Assembly (NCBI RefSeq): GCF_028912405.1
Contig: NZ_JAKELO010000002.1
Location: forward strand, 1,311,276 to 1,375,275
DNA: 64,000 nucleotides
Direction: 5' to 3'
Origin: Methanogenium marinum
GTDB lineage: Archaea; Halobacteriota; Methanomicrobia; Methanomicrobiales; Methanomicrobiaceae
Positions 48,316 to 57,905 of the stretch are shown here, piece by piece. The translations under genes and the position numbers were made by a program. Positions within the stretch are counted from its first letter, which is position 1. Each line of letters opens with the position of its first letter. Under the pieces are notes generated by a model, which ran no database searches, was not told where the DNA came from, and was given only the letters and a program-made list of their open reading frames with translations.

Positions 48316-48803
48316 TACTCCTCCGGTTCTCCGTAGCGTGCCCCAATTCCACGGACCAGATCTGCCCGGGTTACGATACCCACCAGTTTCTCGTCTTCAA
48401 TGACAAGCAGACGGGCAATGCCCTCTTTCATCATGAGACTGGCTGCTTCCTCTATATCCATACCCGGTGAGGTGCAAATGAGATCATCTGACATCACATC
48501 TGAGATTGGCATGTTACCGACATCAGAAAGTGCCTCTTTTGTCTTCTCCCAGTTCATCAGTTCACGAATGGGGATTTCAATAATTTCAAAGGGCGATGGT
48601 AGCCAGAGGTCGTCATTTATTTCCGGCATTGTGAGGAGAGAGAGGATATCTGTCTCAGTCACAATACCAACCGCTTTTCCATTCTCTGTTACTGGTATTC
48701 CGCCGATACGATTCTTCTTCATCAGGAGGGATACTTTGCTTACCGGAGTATCTGTGGTGACCGTTATCGGCCGTGGAGTCATTACATCTTGAACTTTCAT
48801 CAC
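48315..48803 (-). CDS. Two-CBS-domain protein
   Basis: A 162-residue protein made of two CBS domains (VQDVMTPRPITVTTDTPVSK at the start, PISDVMSDDLICTSPG in the second half), which together form a Bateman module binding adenosyl nucleotides. There is no other domain. It sits inside the arg cluster between argC and argJ, overlapping argJ by one base, which suggests that it senses energy or nucleotide state for that pathway. That is inference. Confidence 0.9.
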   Translation of the reverse strand: MMKVQDVMTPRPITVTTDTPVSKVSLLMKKNRIGGIPVTENGKAVGIVTETDILSLLTMPEINDDLWLPSPFEIIEIPIRELMNWEKTKEALSDVGNMPISDVMSDDLICTSPGMDIEEAASLMMKEGIARLLVIEDEKLVGIVTRADLVRGIGARYGEPEE

Positions 48804-48823
48804 GTGTTCACCGCTGTTTTTTA

Positions 48824-49816
48824 TCAGGGCTGCAGAGGGACGACCATCAGGCCATCAGCTTCTGCGCACCCGCACATCAGATTCATATTCTGGATTGCCT
48901 GCCCGGAGGCACCTTTTACCAGATTGTCAATTGCAGAGACGGCAACAACCCGTTTTCCACCTTCCTCAACTTCGAATGCCACATCGCAGAAGTTACTTCC
49001 CCGTACACCGGAAAGAGATGGCCTCTGGAGACGCACAAAGAATTCACGGGCGTAGAAATCCTCATAGAGTGCATCCACTTCCTCCTGAGTAATCGGTTCA
49101 TCAAGAAGGATGTGAGCGGTCGTGAGGATGCCACGATTCACCGGCAAAAGATGCGGGGTGAAGTGCACAGAGGCAGAAGAACCCAAAAATCCCATCTCCT
49201 GACGCATCTCTGCCACATGCCGGTGTGCAGTCATCTTATATGCGGTAAAGTTGTCGCCAACATTGGTATACATATTGGTGACCGAGGGTGAGACACCCGC
49301 ACCGGATACCCCGGTTTTTGAGTCATAGATAATAGTATGAGCCCGTTTCGCAAGCGGGGCTGCGGCAAGTGTTGCACCAGTCGGGAAACAACCCGGATTT
49401 GCCACAAGGATGGACCGTGGGATCTCATTTCTGTGCAGTTCCGGGAGGCCATAAGGCACAGTATGGTAATCCGTGTGCTCAACACCATATACCTTCTCAT
49501 AAGTGTCCTTAGGGAGGCGGTAATCTGCCGAGAGATCAATGGTCCGGATCCCTCGCTCTATCAGGGAACCGGCATAATTCATTGCAGCAGTGTGCGGCAC
49601 AGCAAGGAAGGCAACATCTACATCGATATCACCCACATCAGGATTCGTATATTCCAGGTCAGTAAATCCCCTGAGGTGCGGATGGGTCAGGGCAACCGCT
49701 TTTCCCGCAAGCTTTCGGGAGGTTGCACAGACCACCTCTCCTTCAGAGTGACTAGCAAGGAGGCGGATGAGCTCTCCACCAGTAAAACCTGAAGCTCCGA
49801 TGATCGCAATTTGCAT
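48824..49816 (-). CDS. argC: N-acetyl-gamma-glutamyl-phosphate reductase
   Basis: Third step of arginine synthesis, NADPH-dependent. The 330-residue enzyme has the Rossmann motif [19 protein letters not shown], the catalytic cysteine in NPGCFPTG, and the C-terminal [13 protein letters not shown]. Twenty bases separate it from the CBS gene; it leads the arg cluster argC-CBS-argJ-argB. Confidence 0.97.
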   Translation of the reverse strand: MQIAIIGASGFTGGELIRLLASHSEGEVVCATSRKLAGKAVALTHPHLRGFTDLEYTNPDVGDIDVDVAFLAVPHTAAMNYAGSLIERGIRTIDLSADYRLPKDTYEKVYGVEHTDYHTVPYGLPELHRNEIPRSILVANPGCFPTGATLAAAPLAKRAHTIIYDSKTGVSGAGVSPSVTNMYTNVGDNFTAYKMTAHRHVAEMRQEMGFLGSSASVHFTPHLLPVNRGILTTAHILLDEPITQEEVDALYEDFYAREFFVRLQRPSLSGVRGSNFCDVAFEVEEGGKRVVAVSAIDNLVKGASGQAIQNMNLMCGCAEADGLMVVPLQP

Positions 49817-49842
49817 AAAAAAGGTATCGTTCTATACAGGAA

Positions 49843-50745
49843 TTAATTCTTTCCTGAAACTACGTCAAAGAGCAGCTCTGCAGTCTCCTCAATATATGCC
49901 TGATCCTCAAGATGCATCACCATTTCACTGCTGAAACCGGCAGTTCCCTCTGCCGCACCAAGCCATGATCCACAGATAAAACCAATAGTGTCGGTGTTTC
50001 CCCCAACATGGGTAGCAACCTTCAAAAACGCATCATCATGACCAAAACGAGAAATTAAGAAGAGAGCTAAGGGATAGGTGTGATAAACCGAGACATCATT
50101 ACCCACATTAATCAGTGCGGCCTCAAGCGAAAGGCCTTCTTTTTCCAAAACACAGGCATTCCTGATTGACCCCGCGAGCTGGGAGTCATACTCTCCTGCA
50201 ATCTCTTCTGCCACGCGGAAGGGGTCAGGATGCCGGTGCATCACCGCACGAAGAAAAAGGGCGTAAGAGATAGTGGCACCATAGGCAGCCGGATGGGTAT
50301 GAGTTACCCTGCAGGCAGCCTGCAGGCACTCGCGCATCTCGTCGCCATCCTTACAGACTAGGGCAAATGGAACCGCCAGGGGCATACATCCGGCAGTTGT
50401 TGAAGCACGACCGGAGTCATGCAATCCGGCAGTGATATGTGCACAGGCGGTAGCAACAGCTCCATCAGGGAATCTCAGCCTTTTTCTTGCATGCATGGCA
50501 GCAAGCTTTCGGCCATATTCTTCCGGAGTAAACGCCCCTTCCCCTAACAATTCTGCCGCACATAACATCATCTGGGTATCATCTGTGAACTGACCTGGCC
50601 GGAGGCCCTCGTTTGGGTGGCGGCGCAACGGTTTTGCATAACCCTCATCAAGACGCGAGAGGGAGGGGGGCAGCGTCTCCTGCGGCATCCCCAGTGCATC
50701 ACCAATGGCAGCACCCAGCATGCATCCCCTATACCTGCTGAGCAT
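49843..50745 (-). CDS. ADP-ribosylglycohydrolase family protein
   Basis: A 300-residue hydrolase of the ARH/DraG family that removes ADP-ribose from proteins or small molecules. GAAIGDALGMP, the metal motif FTDDTQM and the C-terminal VGGNTDTIGFI, which supply the Mg2+ aspartates and threonines, are intact. It ends 26 bases before argC, probably only by neighbourhood. Substrate unknown. Confidence 0.9.
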   Translation of the reverse strand: MLSRYRGCMLGAAIGDALGMPQETLPPSLSRLDEGYAKPLRRHPNEGLRPGQFTDDTQMMLCAAELLGEGAFTPEEYGRKLAAMHARKRLRFPDGAVATACAHITAGLHDSGRASTTAGCMPLAVPFALVCKDGDEMRECLQAACRVTHTHPAAYGATISYALFLRAVMHRHPDPFRVAEEIAGEYDSQLAGSIRNACVLEKEGLSLEAALINVGNDVSVYHTYPLALFLISRFGHDDAFLKVATHVGGNTDTIGFICGSWLGAAEGTAGFSSEMVMHLEDQAYIEETAELLFDVVSGKN

Positions 50746-50817
50746 ATATGATAATATAGCGATGCCGAAGGGAAAAAAGCTCTGCAGAATATGAAGAGAG
50801 AAAGGGGAGATATTTTT

Positions 50818-52251
50818 TCAGAACCCAACTTGCCCATTGATGACAATCTGGCGTTCCTCAGTCATCTCTCTGATGGCATACCGTGGACCTTCCCTGCCAA
50901 TTCCAGAGCGTTTTGTACCTCCATAAGGCATATGATCCATCCGGAATGTCGGGATGTCATTTACAATGAGCCCACCGACAGGGATGCCACGGGCCGCCTC
51001 CCGAATACGGGTCAGGTTATTGGTGAAGATGCCAGCCTGTAAACCGTACGGGGTATCCGCTGCCATTGCAACTGCTTCTGCCCATGTATGATATGCGGTG
51101 AGAGTGAGACCGGGGGCAAAGAGTTCTGTTGCATTTACGTTCATCTCCGGGGCGGTGTTTTCCAAAACTGTCGGATGGAGAATCGCACCCTCACGTTTTC
51201 CACCGGTACAGCAGACCGCACCTGCCTCCACTGCCTCCAGAATCTTCTTCTCTGCTGCAATCGCCGCAAATTCGCTGATCATCGGACCAACATCGGTCTC
51301 TGGTGCCGCCGGATCGCCGGTGACAAGGCTTGCGGCACGTTCACAGATTAAGAGCCGCATTTCCTCATAAACCGCATGATGAACGAGAACACGCTGAACT
51401 GAGATGCAGGCCTGTCCGCTGTACGAGAAGGCACCCTGCACGATCCGGGCGGCCGCGTAGGTAAGGTCAGCATCTTCGTGGACAATAACTGCTGCATTAC
51501 CCCCAAGTTCAAGGCCGACCCGTGGAGTTCCGGCAATCCCCTGCAGATGCCATCCCACCTCCGGACTGCCGGTAAACGAGACCATGGAAACCCGCGGGTC
51601 ACGAACCATTGCCTCTGCAGTCTCAGAAAGACAGGGAAGAACCGAGATAGCCTCAGGAGGCACACCCGCAGCCAGAGCTGCTTCACCGAGGAAGAGGGAA
51701 GAAAGCGGTGTTTTTGATGCTGGTTTCAGGATACAGGCATTGCCTGCAGCAAGGGCAGGCCCGAGTTTGTGGCAGGCGAGGTTGAGCGGGAAGTTGAAAG
51801 GAGTGATACCGAGGATGATACCCAGTGGGACCCGGTAAAGGTATCCGGTCCGCCCCTCCCCACCTTCGGTCCAGTCGAGGGACAAAATTTCACCCCCGAT
51901 ACGGCGTGCCTCTTCTGCTGACACACGGAGGGTGTCAACTGAGCGTATCACCTCCCCTTCTGCCGACCGCCGGGGTTTTCCGGCCTCAGAAACGATGAGC
52001 GCTGCTGCCTCGTCTGCGTGCTCATCGAGGTAGTCTGCCATTGCCATGAGACACTCTGAACGCCGATATGCGGGAAGAATACGCATCTGTTTAAAACCAG
52101 CTTCTGCTGCAATGAGAGCATCATTGCAGTCCTCTCTTCCTGCTAAACATACTGATTTCACCGTACATCCGAGATATGGATCAGCGACGTCCAGGACAGC
52201 AGGGCTGGTACGCCACTCGCCGCCCACAAGAAACGGTTCTGAACTCTCCAT
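50818..52251 (-). CDS. NAD(P)-dependent aldehyde dehydrogenase
   Basis: A 477-residue ALDH-superfamily enzyme. The catalytic cysteine lies in FSYSGQACISVQR, the glutamate in LELGGNAAVIV, the cofactor loop in FTGSPEVGWHL, and PFNFPLNLACHKLGPALA is the typical substrate-tunnel segment. It is closest to the lactaldehyde or non-phosphorylating glyceraldehyde-3-phosphate dehydrogenase groups, so a role in F420 side-chain or C3 metabolism is possible but unproven. Confidence 0.88.
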   Translation of the reverse strand: MESSEPFLVGGEWRTSPAVLDVADPYLGCTVKSVCLAGREDCNDALIAAEAGFKQMRILPAYRRSECLMAMADYLDEHADEAAALIVSEAGKPRRSAEGEVIRSVDTLRVSAEEARRIGGEILSLDWTEGGEGRTGYLYRVPLGIILGITPFNFPLNLACHKLGPALAAGNACILKPASKTPLSSLFLGEAALAAGVPPEAISVLPCLSETAEAMVRDPRVSMVSFTGSPEVGWHLQGIAGTPRVGLELGGNAAVIVHEDADLTYAAARIVQGAFSYSGQACISVQRVLVHHAVYEEMRLLICERAASLVTGDPAAPETDVGPMISEFAAIAAEKKILEAVEAGAVCCTGGKREGAILHPTVLENTAPEMNVNATELFAPGLTLTAYHTWAEAVAMAADTPYGLQAGIFTNNLTRIREAARGIPVGGLIVNDIPTFRMDHMPYGGTKRSGIGREGPRYAIREMTEERQIVINGQVGF

Positions 52252-52440
52252 GGAAAATACTATACCATCCCCTCATATTTAATCCATAAGTTATCCGGGC
52301 TCCCCCGGTCTGACCCTCTTTTCCCAGTCTGTCACCGACAGATACTCCGGTAATATGATGATGCAAAACATTTCCATTTTCATCCTATACTCCGCAGGGA
52401 TACACATGTCTGTGAGAAAGAACGAGCCGGATACACACCC

Positions 52441-52451
52441 ACATATATAGC
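52441..52451 (+). promoter_or_regulatory. TATA box of XRE regulator gene
   Basis: ACATATATAGC, about 65 bases before the start codon at 52513, is the best TATA match in this divergent region. Confidence 0.4.
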
Positions 52452-52512
52452 AAAATTGCCTCAGCACCGGACTCGGATACTCTTAAGAGGATGCTGTTCT
52501 AATGGAGAATTG

Positions 52513-53001
52513 ATGTTTGCAGCCCGCGTATTTGAGACAGATTTCAGGACCGCACTGGAAGAAGAACTTGACCGGCGTGGCATGAGCATAAAGGAATTGG
52601 CAGGAATGGTGGGCATCTCTCCTGCTACCCTCTATAAGATCACGTCCGGGGACCGTGACCCCCGCTTCTCACTGGTGAAGGCAATCGCGGATGCATTAGA
52701 CCCTAAAGAGAAAGACTTCGTAGCGATTATTGCTGCAAAGTTTCTCCTCGATGAAATGCAGTCAGTGAAATATACAGTAAACGATACGACCTACCGCATC
52801 CATGGTTATAGCGCAAATACGATGGAAGAAGTGATCATCGCCGCAGTCCATGCCGAAAAAGATGGCGCCATTGGCATCATCTGTGCCCCAATTCTCACCA
52901 CCCTCGTGGAGCGTATCGTCGATATTCCGGTGGCCATCATCAGACCCAGCCCGGATGCCTACCGGGCGGCCTTTGAATCTCTGGTACGCATCCGGGAATA
53001 A
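52513..53001 (+). CDS. XRE-type HTH regulator with PrpR-N-like sensor domain
   Basis: A 162-residue regulator. Residues ~8-65 are a lambda-repressor-type helix-turn-helix (SIKELAGMVGISPATLYKI). The C-terminal half (ANTMEEVIIAAVHAEKDGAI ... VDIPVAIIRPS) resembles a PrpR-N-like sensory fold. GGAG precedes the ATG at 52513; the frame continues 19 codons upstream without support. Three copies of TTCAGATTT follow the stop at about 53010-53037. Target genes unknown. Confidence 0.8.
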   Translation: MFAARVFETDFRTALEEELDRRGMSIKELAGMVGISPATLYKITSGDRDPRFSLVKAIADALDPKEKDFVAIIAAKFLLDEMQSVKYTVNDTTYRIHGYSANTMEEVIIAAVHAEKDGAIGIICAPILTTLVERIVDIPVAIIRPSPDAYRAAFESLVRIRE

Positions 53002-53157
53002 AATGGCAAATTCAGATTTTTCAGATTTTTCAGATTTCCCCGGATTTATACAGGCATAAAGAATGTGTAGTATCTCTCAGAGAGATTGCCTGAAATACGT
53101 CTCCAGCACCCGGAAAAGCGTGCAAAAAAAGGATCGAATTTGATAAACCAAACCTGA

Positions 53158-54276
53158 TTATTTTCGGGACCTTCCACCTACTGCAGCGAAGCCCGCTCCA
53201 AAAAGCAGGCCTGCTATCACCACAACAAGGGGAGCAGGTGATTGTGTAGGAACCGGATAATTTTCACCAGACAGCAGGCTCTCTGACGCTGTCTGGGTCG
53301 AAACGGCCACAGAGGAACTCAAACTGTTTCCTTCGATACCTACCTTCTGTCCCATCTCTTCCGGTACTGCAGCACTCTGCTGAATAAATCCACTGACACG
53401 GGTGCCATCAGTCACCGCGATCAGTGTACCGTCACCATCCATTGCAGAGGCAACCGAGGCGTCCACACCCGGAACCAGGCCAACTGGTGTGCCATCCCTC
53501 CCTATAAATCGGATACCCTGCCGGTCTGCAACAGCAGTAATCGTTCCATCTCCGGATACCGAGACACCCCCCGAGTGTGGTGAAGTGCCTGACCAGAGGA
53601 GACCGCCTGCCCGTGAGAGAAGGACGACGCTACCATCTTCTGATACCGCAGCGATGGTCTGTGCACTGCCTGCCAGGGCAACAGATGTCACTGGCTGGTG
53701 GGAGAGGCTGTAGGTCCAGCGTTCCTCTCCGGTGTCCGAGAAGAGTACCACATCCCCAGTGTCTGTTCCCCCTGCGATATACGTTCCATCAGGGCTAATG
53801 GCAACCGAAACCACGTCATTGCCTGTATCCGTGCTCCCGACGAGGGATCCTGTGGCATTATAGATACACAATGTCTCATCATCGAGGGCAGCCACAACCC
53901 GACTGCCATCCGCGGTCACAGACACATCATTCACATAATTTCTGGATCGTACGGTTGCAAGTACCGTGCTGTCCTGATGCAGCACAAGAATGCCATCACC
54001 ACCTGCCACCAGTATTTCACCGTCTCCAGAGAGGGAAACAGAACTGTAACTCCCCACAGGGCTGCGCCAGAGCTCAACAAAATTCATATTGAGAAGAACA
54101 ATGCCGGCATCCCCGACGAGGGCGCCATATGCACCGTCACCGGAAACTGCCACATCTGTGATGCGAAATCCGGGTTGATCAGCACCAGCGGGCACCCATT
54201 CCCCTGCCATGGCCGGGGAAGAGAGAAAGAGAAAAGAAAGGAATATGGCGATTACAGCCGGTATCCGTCCAATCAA
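53158..54276 (-). CDS. Exported WD/PQQ-like beta-propeller protein with C-terminal anchor
   Basis: A ~372-residue surface protein. A signal peptide (IAIFLSFLFLSSPAMA) is followed by about seven ~40-residue blades of the type VSVAISPDGTYIAGGTDTGD, then a Ser/Thr-rich stalk, the motif TQSPAP, a membrane helix and GGRSRK. The likely start is the TTG at 54276 overlapping the preceding TGA (TTGA), with GGGGGCAGAAGGA ahead. It is the last gene of the corrinoid-type locus. Binding partner unknown. Confidence 0.8.
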   Translation of the reverse strand: MIGRIPAVIAIFLSFLFLSSPAMAGEWVPAGADQPGFRITDVAVSGDGAYGALVGDAGIVLLNMNFVELWRSPVGSYSSVSLSGDGEILVAGGDGILVLHQDSTVLATVRSRNYVNDVSVTADGSRVVAALDDETLCIYNATGSLVGSTDTGNDVVSVAISPDGTYIAGGTDTGDVVLFSDTGEERWTYSLSHQPVTSVALAGSAQTIAAVSEDGSVVLLSRAGGLLWSGTSPHSGGVSVSGDGTITAVADRQGIRFIGRDGTPVGLVPGVDASVASAMDGDGTLIAVTDGTRVSGFIQQSAAVPEEMGQKVGIEGNSLSSSVAVSTQTASESLLSGENYPVPTQSPAPLVVVIAGLLFGAGFAAVGGRSRK

Positions 54277-56252
54277 TCCTTCTGCCCCCTGAGACAAAGC
54301 CCTGCAACAGCTAAGGAAGCCAGAGCACCTATGAACGGAGCGGGGGTCTGTGTTGCAACCGGATGAGAAGTATTTCCTTCAGTGAAACACTCTGGATGGA
54401 TATCACGTGCCACTATCTCAAGTGCATCTACAATACGCGGGCTGCCCCGGTCGATGACGTCAGAGTCAACCAGATATACCCGTTCTTCTTTGACAGCGGA
54501 GAGACCCTGGAACCGGGGTTCTTCGGTAACATAACGATAGAGAATATCATAATTGCTCACTCCCATGCCAGAACCGGAATTCGCAATGATGACATCCGGG
54601 TCGGTGACGATGAACTCCTCCATACTCACAATTTCCCAGCCACTCACCGAAGAAAAGGCATTGGTAGCACCAGCCATAGCAAACATCTCATCCTGAAATG
54701 AACCACTGCCGCTGACCCAAATGGGATCATTCCATACCATATGAACAACAGACGGGGTGGTGTCAGCACATGCAACTGCAATTTTTACCGCGTCAATTCT
54801 GGCCTGCATGTCACCCACCACAGCTGCGGCTTCATCATCCGACCAGGTCGCTTCACCAACGAGCTGAATATTGTCCATCACATCTCCAATCGATGTAGGG
54901 TTGAGGGAAATGACAGTGAGGCCCAGACTGTCCAGATGATCAATTACCTCTGCAGTATTGCCATACGCCGCCAAAACAAGGTCGGGTTTTGCCTGCAGGA
55001 CTTTTTCGATATTCACCGAACTGTAGCCGCCAACCTTCTCAACAGTAAGTGCCTCTTCAGGGTAGTTGCAGTAGTCGGTCACCCCAACCACCTTGTCCCC
55101 AAGACCCAGTGCATAGAGGATCTCAGTATTTGCAGGTGCGAGAGAGACAATCCGCTGAGGTTTGGCAGGGATGTATACCTCCTTTCCAAAATCATCAGTA
55201 ACAGTTCGCCCACCTGCGTCCTGGACAGGGATTGCTCCGGGAGAGGGAGGGGGGGTCACTGTTGCCACCGGTTTTGCCACGGGTGTTGGCGGTGCAACGG
55301 GTACTGCATTCTCATCCGGAATGATAGGAAATGGTTTGCCGGTTAATGCCGGGATTGCAGTCGCTGTCATCCTGCAGGGAAGGTCAGTCAGAACGGACGT
55401 CCACCGGAAATATCCCTCATCTGCCTGGAATGCCAACAGGTGGGAGACCGGTGTGTTGCCAGTCGCAGTCGTCCAGGTAAGAGGATCCTCACCTGCGGCG
55501 ACGAGTGCCTGAATGACCCAGGAGTCTGAAGCTGAGTTTGTCGCACTCGATCCGCCGTAATTAAACCCACCGTCCGCCTGTTGTTTGGACTTCAGATACA
55601 TAACCACATCACGAATAACAGGTGCATCTTTTGGTGTGCCCCCTGCAATGAGGGCCTCTGTTACCGATGATGTATCATCACAGTCACTTTCAGCTCCTAC
55701 TGCCCAGCCAAAGCCGCCATCTTCATTCTGCTGAGATTTGAGCCATGCAACCGCGTTTGCAGTATCCTCACCGACCGCAGAGAGGGCCATCACTGCCCAG
55801 CTTGTCGTGTAGATATGTTCTCCATAACGACCATCTTCCCGCTGTTTCTTCTGCAGGAGTTCAACGAAGTCATACCCCTCAAAATTCCGGGGGTCTTCGC
55901 CTGCTGCAACAAGCGTGATGATGAGTTTTGATGTTTCTGAGGTGCCATCGATTCCAACAGTTTCATCTGCCACAGTATGCAGGTACTCACCCGCTGAGGC
56001 ACCGCCCGCCGACCACTGGTCAGGATCGCTGCCTGCTGCCGCTATTGCAATGATAGCCCAGGTGGAGAGTGCGGGAGAAGACTCTTTTCCATCTTCAGCA
56101 AACCCACCGTCTGCCTGCTGGCAGGAGGAAAGGTAGGCAAGCGCACTATTGACTTCATCATTGTCTGCTGTGAGCGGATATGCCCCGACCGTGACCACAA
56201 GGCACGGAACGAGAAGAAGTATTAAAAAAAAAATATGTGTTTTTTTGTCCAT
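54273..56252 (-). CDS. Prenyltransferase-like alpha/alpha barrel fused to BtuF-type binding protein
   Basis: A 659-residue exported fusion. After a signal peptide, residues ~30-320 hold five repeats with QxADGGF motifs (for example CQQADGGFAEDG, SQQNEDGGFGW, SKQQADGGFNYGG) of the squalene-cyclase/transcobalamin alpha-barrel type. A proline-rich linker leads to a type III periplasmic binding domain at ~345-620 (PQRIVSLAPANTEILYALG, AAYGNTAEVIDHLDSLGL). It ends TQTPAPFIGALASLAVAGL and a basic tail. With btuC and btuD upstream it should bind a corrinoid; the ligand is inferred. Confidence 0.85.
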   Translation of the reverse strand: MDKKTHIFFLILLLVPCLVVTVGAYPLTADNDEVNSALAYLSSCQQADGGFAEDGKESSPALSTWAIIAIAAAGSDPDQWSAGGASAGEYLHTVADETVGIDGTSETSKLIITLVAAGEDPRNFEGYDFVELLQKKQREDGRYGEHIYTTSWAVMALSAVGEDTANAVAWLKSQQNEDGGFGWAVGAESDCDDTSSVTEALIAGGTPKDAPVIRDVVMYLKSKQQADGGFNYGGSSATNSASDSWVIQALVAAGEDPLTWTTATGNTPVSHLLAFQADEGYFRWTSVLTDLPCRMTATAIPALTGKPFPIIPDENAVPVAPPTPVAKPVATVTPPPSPGAIPVQDAGGRTVTDDFGKEVYIPAKPQRIVSLAPANTEILYALGLGDKVVGVTDYCNYPEEALTVEKVGGYSSVNIEKVLQAKPDLVLAAYGNTAEVIDHLDSLGLTVISLNPTSIGDVMDNIQLVGEATWSDDEAAAVVGDMQARIDAVKIAVACADTTPSVVHMVWNDPIWVSGSGSFQDEMFAMAGATNAFSSVSGWEIVSMEEFIVTDPDVIIANSGSGMGVSNYDILYRYVTEEPRFQGLSAVKEERVYLVDSDVIDRGSPRIVDALEIVARDIHPECFTEGNTSHPVATQTPAPFIGALASLAVAGLCLRGQKD

Positions 56253-56276
56253 TTTATTCAGCCTGTCTTGTTTTAG

Positions 56277-57905
56277 TTATCTTTTTTTGTTCCGGTATAT
56301 GCCGGTTACTGCAAGGAGGCCCACTGCTGCACAGAGTGCGGTGAGAGGTGTTCCCGACTCGGTTGGTTCAGGAGTCGCCTGCGCTTCAGGGGCCGTTGTT
56401 GTGACTGCTGTGCCGGACGCGGCCGGTGCTTTAGCGATGGAGACAAAGATGAATGATGAGAGTCCTGCTGCAGGATCAGCTTCAAGGATCATCTTCCCAT
56501 CCTCTGTGGTGCCTGCAGACCGAAGAGCGAGAACCTCTGCTGTGCCATCATCCATGATATGCACCAGACGCAGGACAGAGAGACCACCCATCTTTGTGAT
56601 ACATGCGGGGTCTGCCGTGATGCGGACTATTACATCACCCACATCCACGCCATTTTCCAAACCCCGTTTTTCAGCGTCCATCTGCCATCCGGCAGTGCTG
56701 ACGCACTTTCCTTCAACGCCGAGTGCTGCATTTGCAGCACCCAGAATCTGTGCCGGTACAGCAGAGAGACCGGAGATTGGAGTCGCAATAACATCAATGT
56801 CTGCATCCATCGGGATCGTCATGAGATTTATCAGGAGGCAAATCTCAGGAGCCGCCCCGCTTGCACAGGTAACCATAACCGGTGTGGTCTCAACGGTAAC
56901 ATCTGTGATCTCTCCTGAGATAACACCGCTCTTGTCGGTGAAATCTGCAAAGCGTATCTTTAAGACGACATCTTCACGGGTGATGAACATCGTATTGCCA
57001 ACAAATGTGATCTCATCTCCTGCGGACGCGGCCATCGGAACATTGACGCTCAGGTACATCCGGCCCTCGCTCAGGCGGAGGTCAGATCCCGGCGGAAGGG
57101 AGAGTGGATACGAGACCGCATCCGCCGTTACATCCTGCCCTTTTTCCGTTTCTCCATTTTCAGTGGATGAAACACCGGGAGCAGGGGCAGTGCTTGTCTG
57201 CACTTTGTAGTAGAATGCCTTTGGTGACTGTTCAGGTGTCTGACTCATCGACTCGCTGTAGTACCAGATCACCTTATCACCCGCTGAGACAGTGCATTTT
57301 TCTGCGGTTGTAACCGGTGATGCTCCGTTTACCTGGTACATCCAGCCTGCGACATCTTCAGAGGGTGTACCATCCACTTCAAAGATGAAGAGGCCACCAT
57401 CCCATTTATCACTCACCTTAAAGCTGACACCCGCTGCTTTCAGGGTGCCCAAGGCACTCTGCCATGAGACAGCACAGGTCTCTTCGGAATTGTCTGCGAC
57501 GACGTCAAAGGTGCCCGCGGGCAGAGTCACACTCTTCCAGACAACAGACGGCGTGTCACTGCCACCACCGCCTCCCCCAATCTGTGGAGTCGGTGTCGGG
57601 GAAAGAGTTTCATCAGTGATAGTGATACTCCGTGGGGTAGTGATCATGCCGGAGACTGGATCAGTTGCCGAGAATGTGACAACCCCTTCTCCCGGTGGAA
57701 TGAACTTCACGGTTATTCCGTGGGCAAAAATAGGTGTACCACCGTTATATTGGAAAGAGACGGTGCCTTCCCTGTCAAGTGTTACCATCACCGGTTCACC
57801 AGCCCCGTCCTGAGTGACACTCAGAATGCTGATCGCAGCAGCCGGTGCTGTCACACAGATAAGAAGGGCAAGGAATGCCGCACAGACGCCTACAGCACGG
57901 TGCAT
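56277..57905 (-). CDS. Exported DUF4430 (transcobalamin beta-domain-like) protein
   Basis: A 542-residue surface protein: signal peptide (FLALLICVTAPAAA), an Ig-like domain to ~100, a glycine linker, a DUF4430 domain at ~140-216 (ALGTLKAAGVSFKV ... GWMYQVNG ... VSAGDKVIWYY), then a beta-rich region to ~500 and a C-terminal TM segment after PEPTESGTPL with tail NKKR. DUF4430 is the family of the C-terminal cobalamin-covering domain of animal transcobalamin. Its ATG overlaps the upstream gene's stop region by 16 bases. Confidence 0.85.
   Translation of the reverse strand: MHRAVGVCAAFLALLICVTAPAAAISILSVTQDGAGEPVMVTLDREGTVSFQYNGGTPIFAHGITVKFIPPGEGVVTFSATDPVSGMITTPRSITITDETLSPTPTPQIGGGGGGSDTPSVVWKSVTLPAGTFDVVADNSEETCAVSWQSALGTLKAAGVSFKVSDKWDGGLFIFEVDGTPSEDVAGWMYQVNGASPVTTAEKCTVSAGDKVIWYYSESMSQTPEQSPKAFYYKVQTSTAPAPGVSSTENGETEKGQDVTADAVSYPLSLPPGSDLRLSEGRMYLSVNVPMAASAGDEITFVGNTMFITREDVVLKIRFADFTDKSGVISGEITDVTVETTPVMVTCASGAAPEICLLINLMTIPMDADIDVIATPISGLSAVPAQILGAANAALGVEGKCVSTAGWQMDAEKRGLENGVDVGDVIVRITADPACITKMGGLSVLRLVHIMDDGTAEVLALRSAGTTEDGKMILEADPAAGLSSFIFVSIAKAPAASGTAVTTTAPEAQATPEPTESGTPLTALCAAVGLLAVTGIYRNKKR

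Noticed and set aside
53000..53040. Triple TTCAGATTT repeat after the XRE regulator gene
   Set aside because: Too short and too few copies to call a repeat element; may be part of a 3' end signal.
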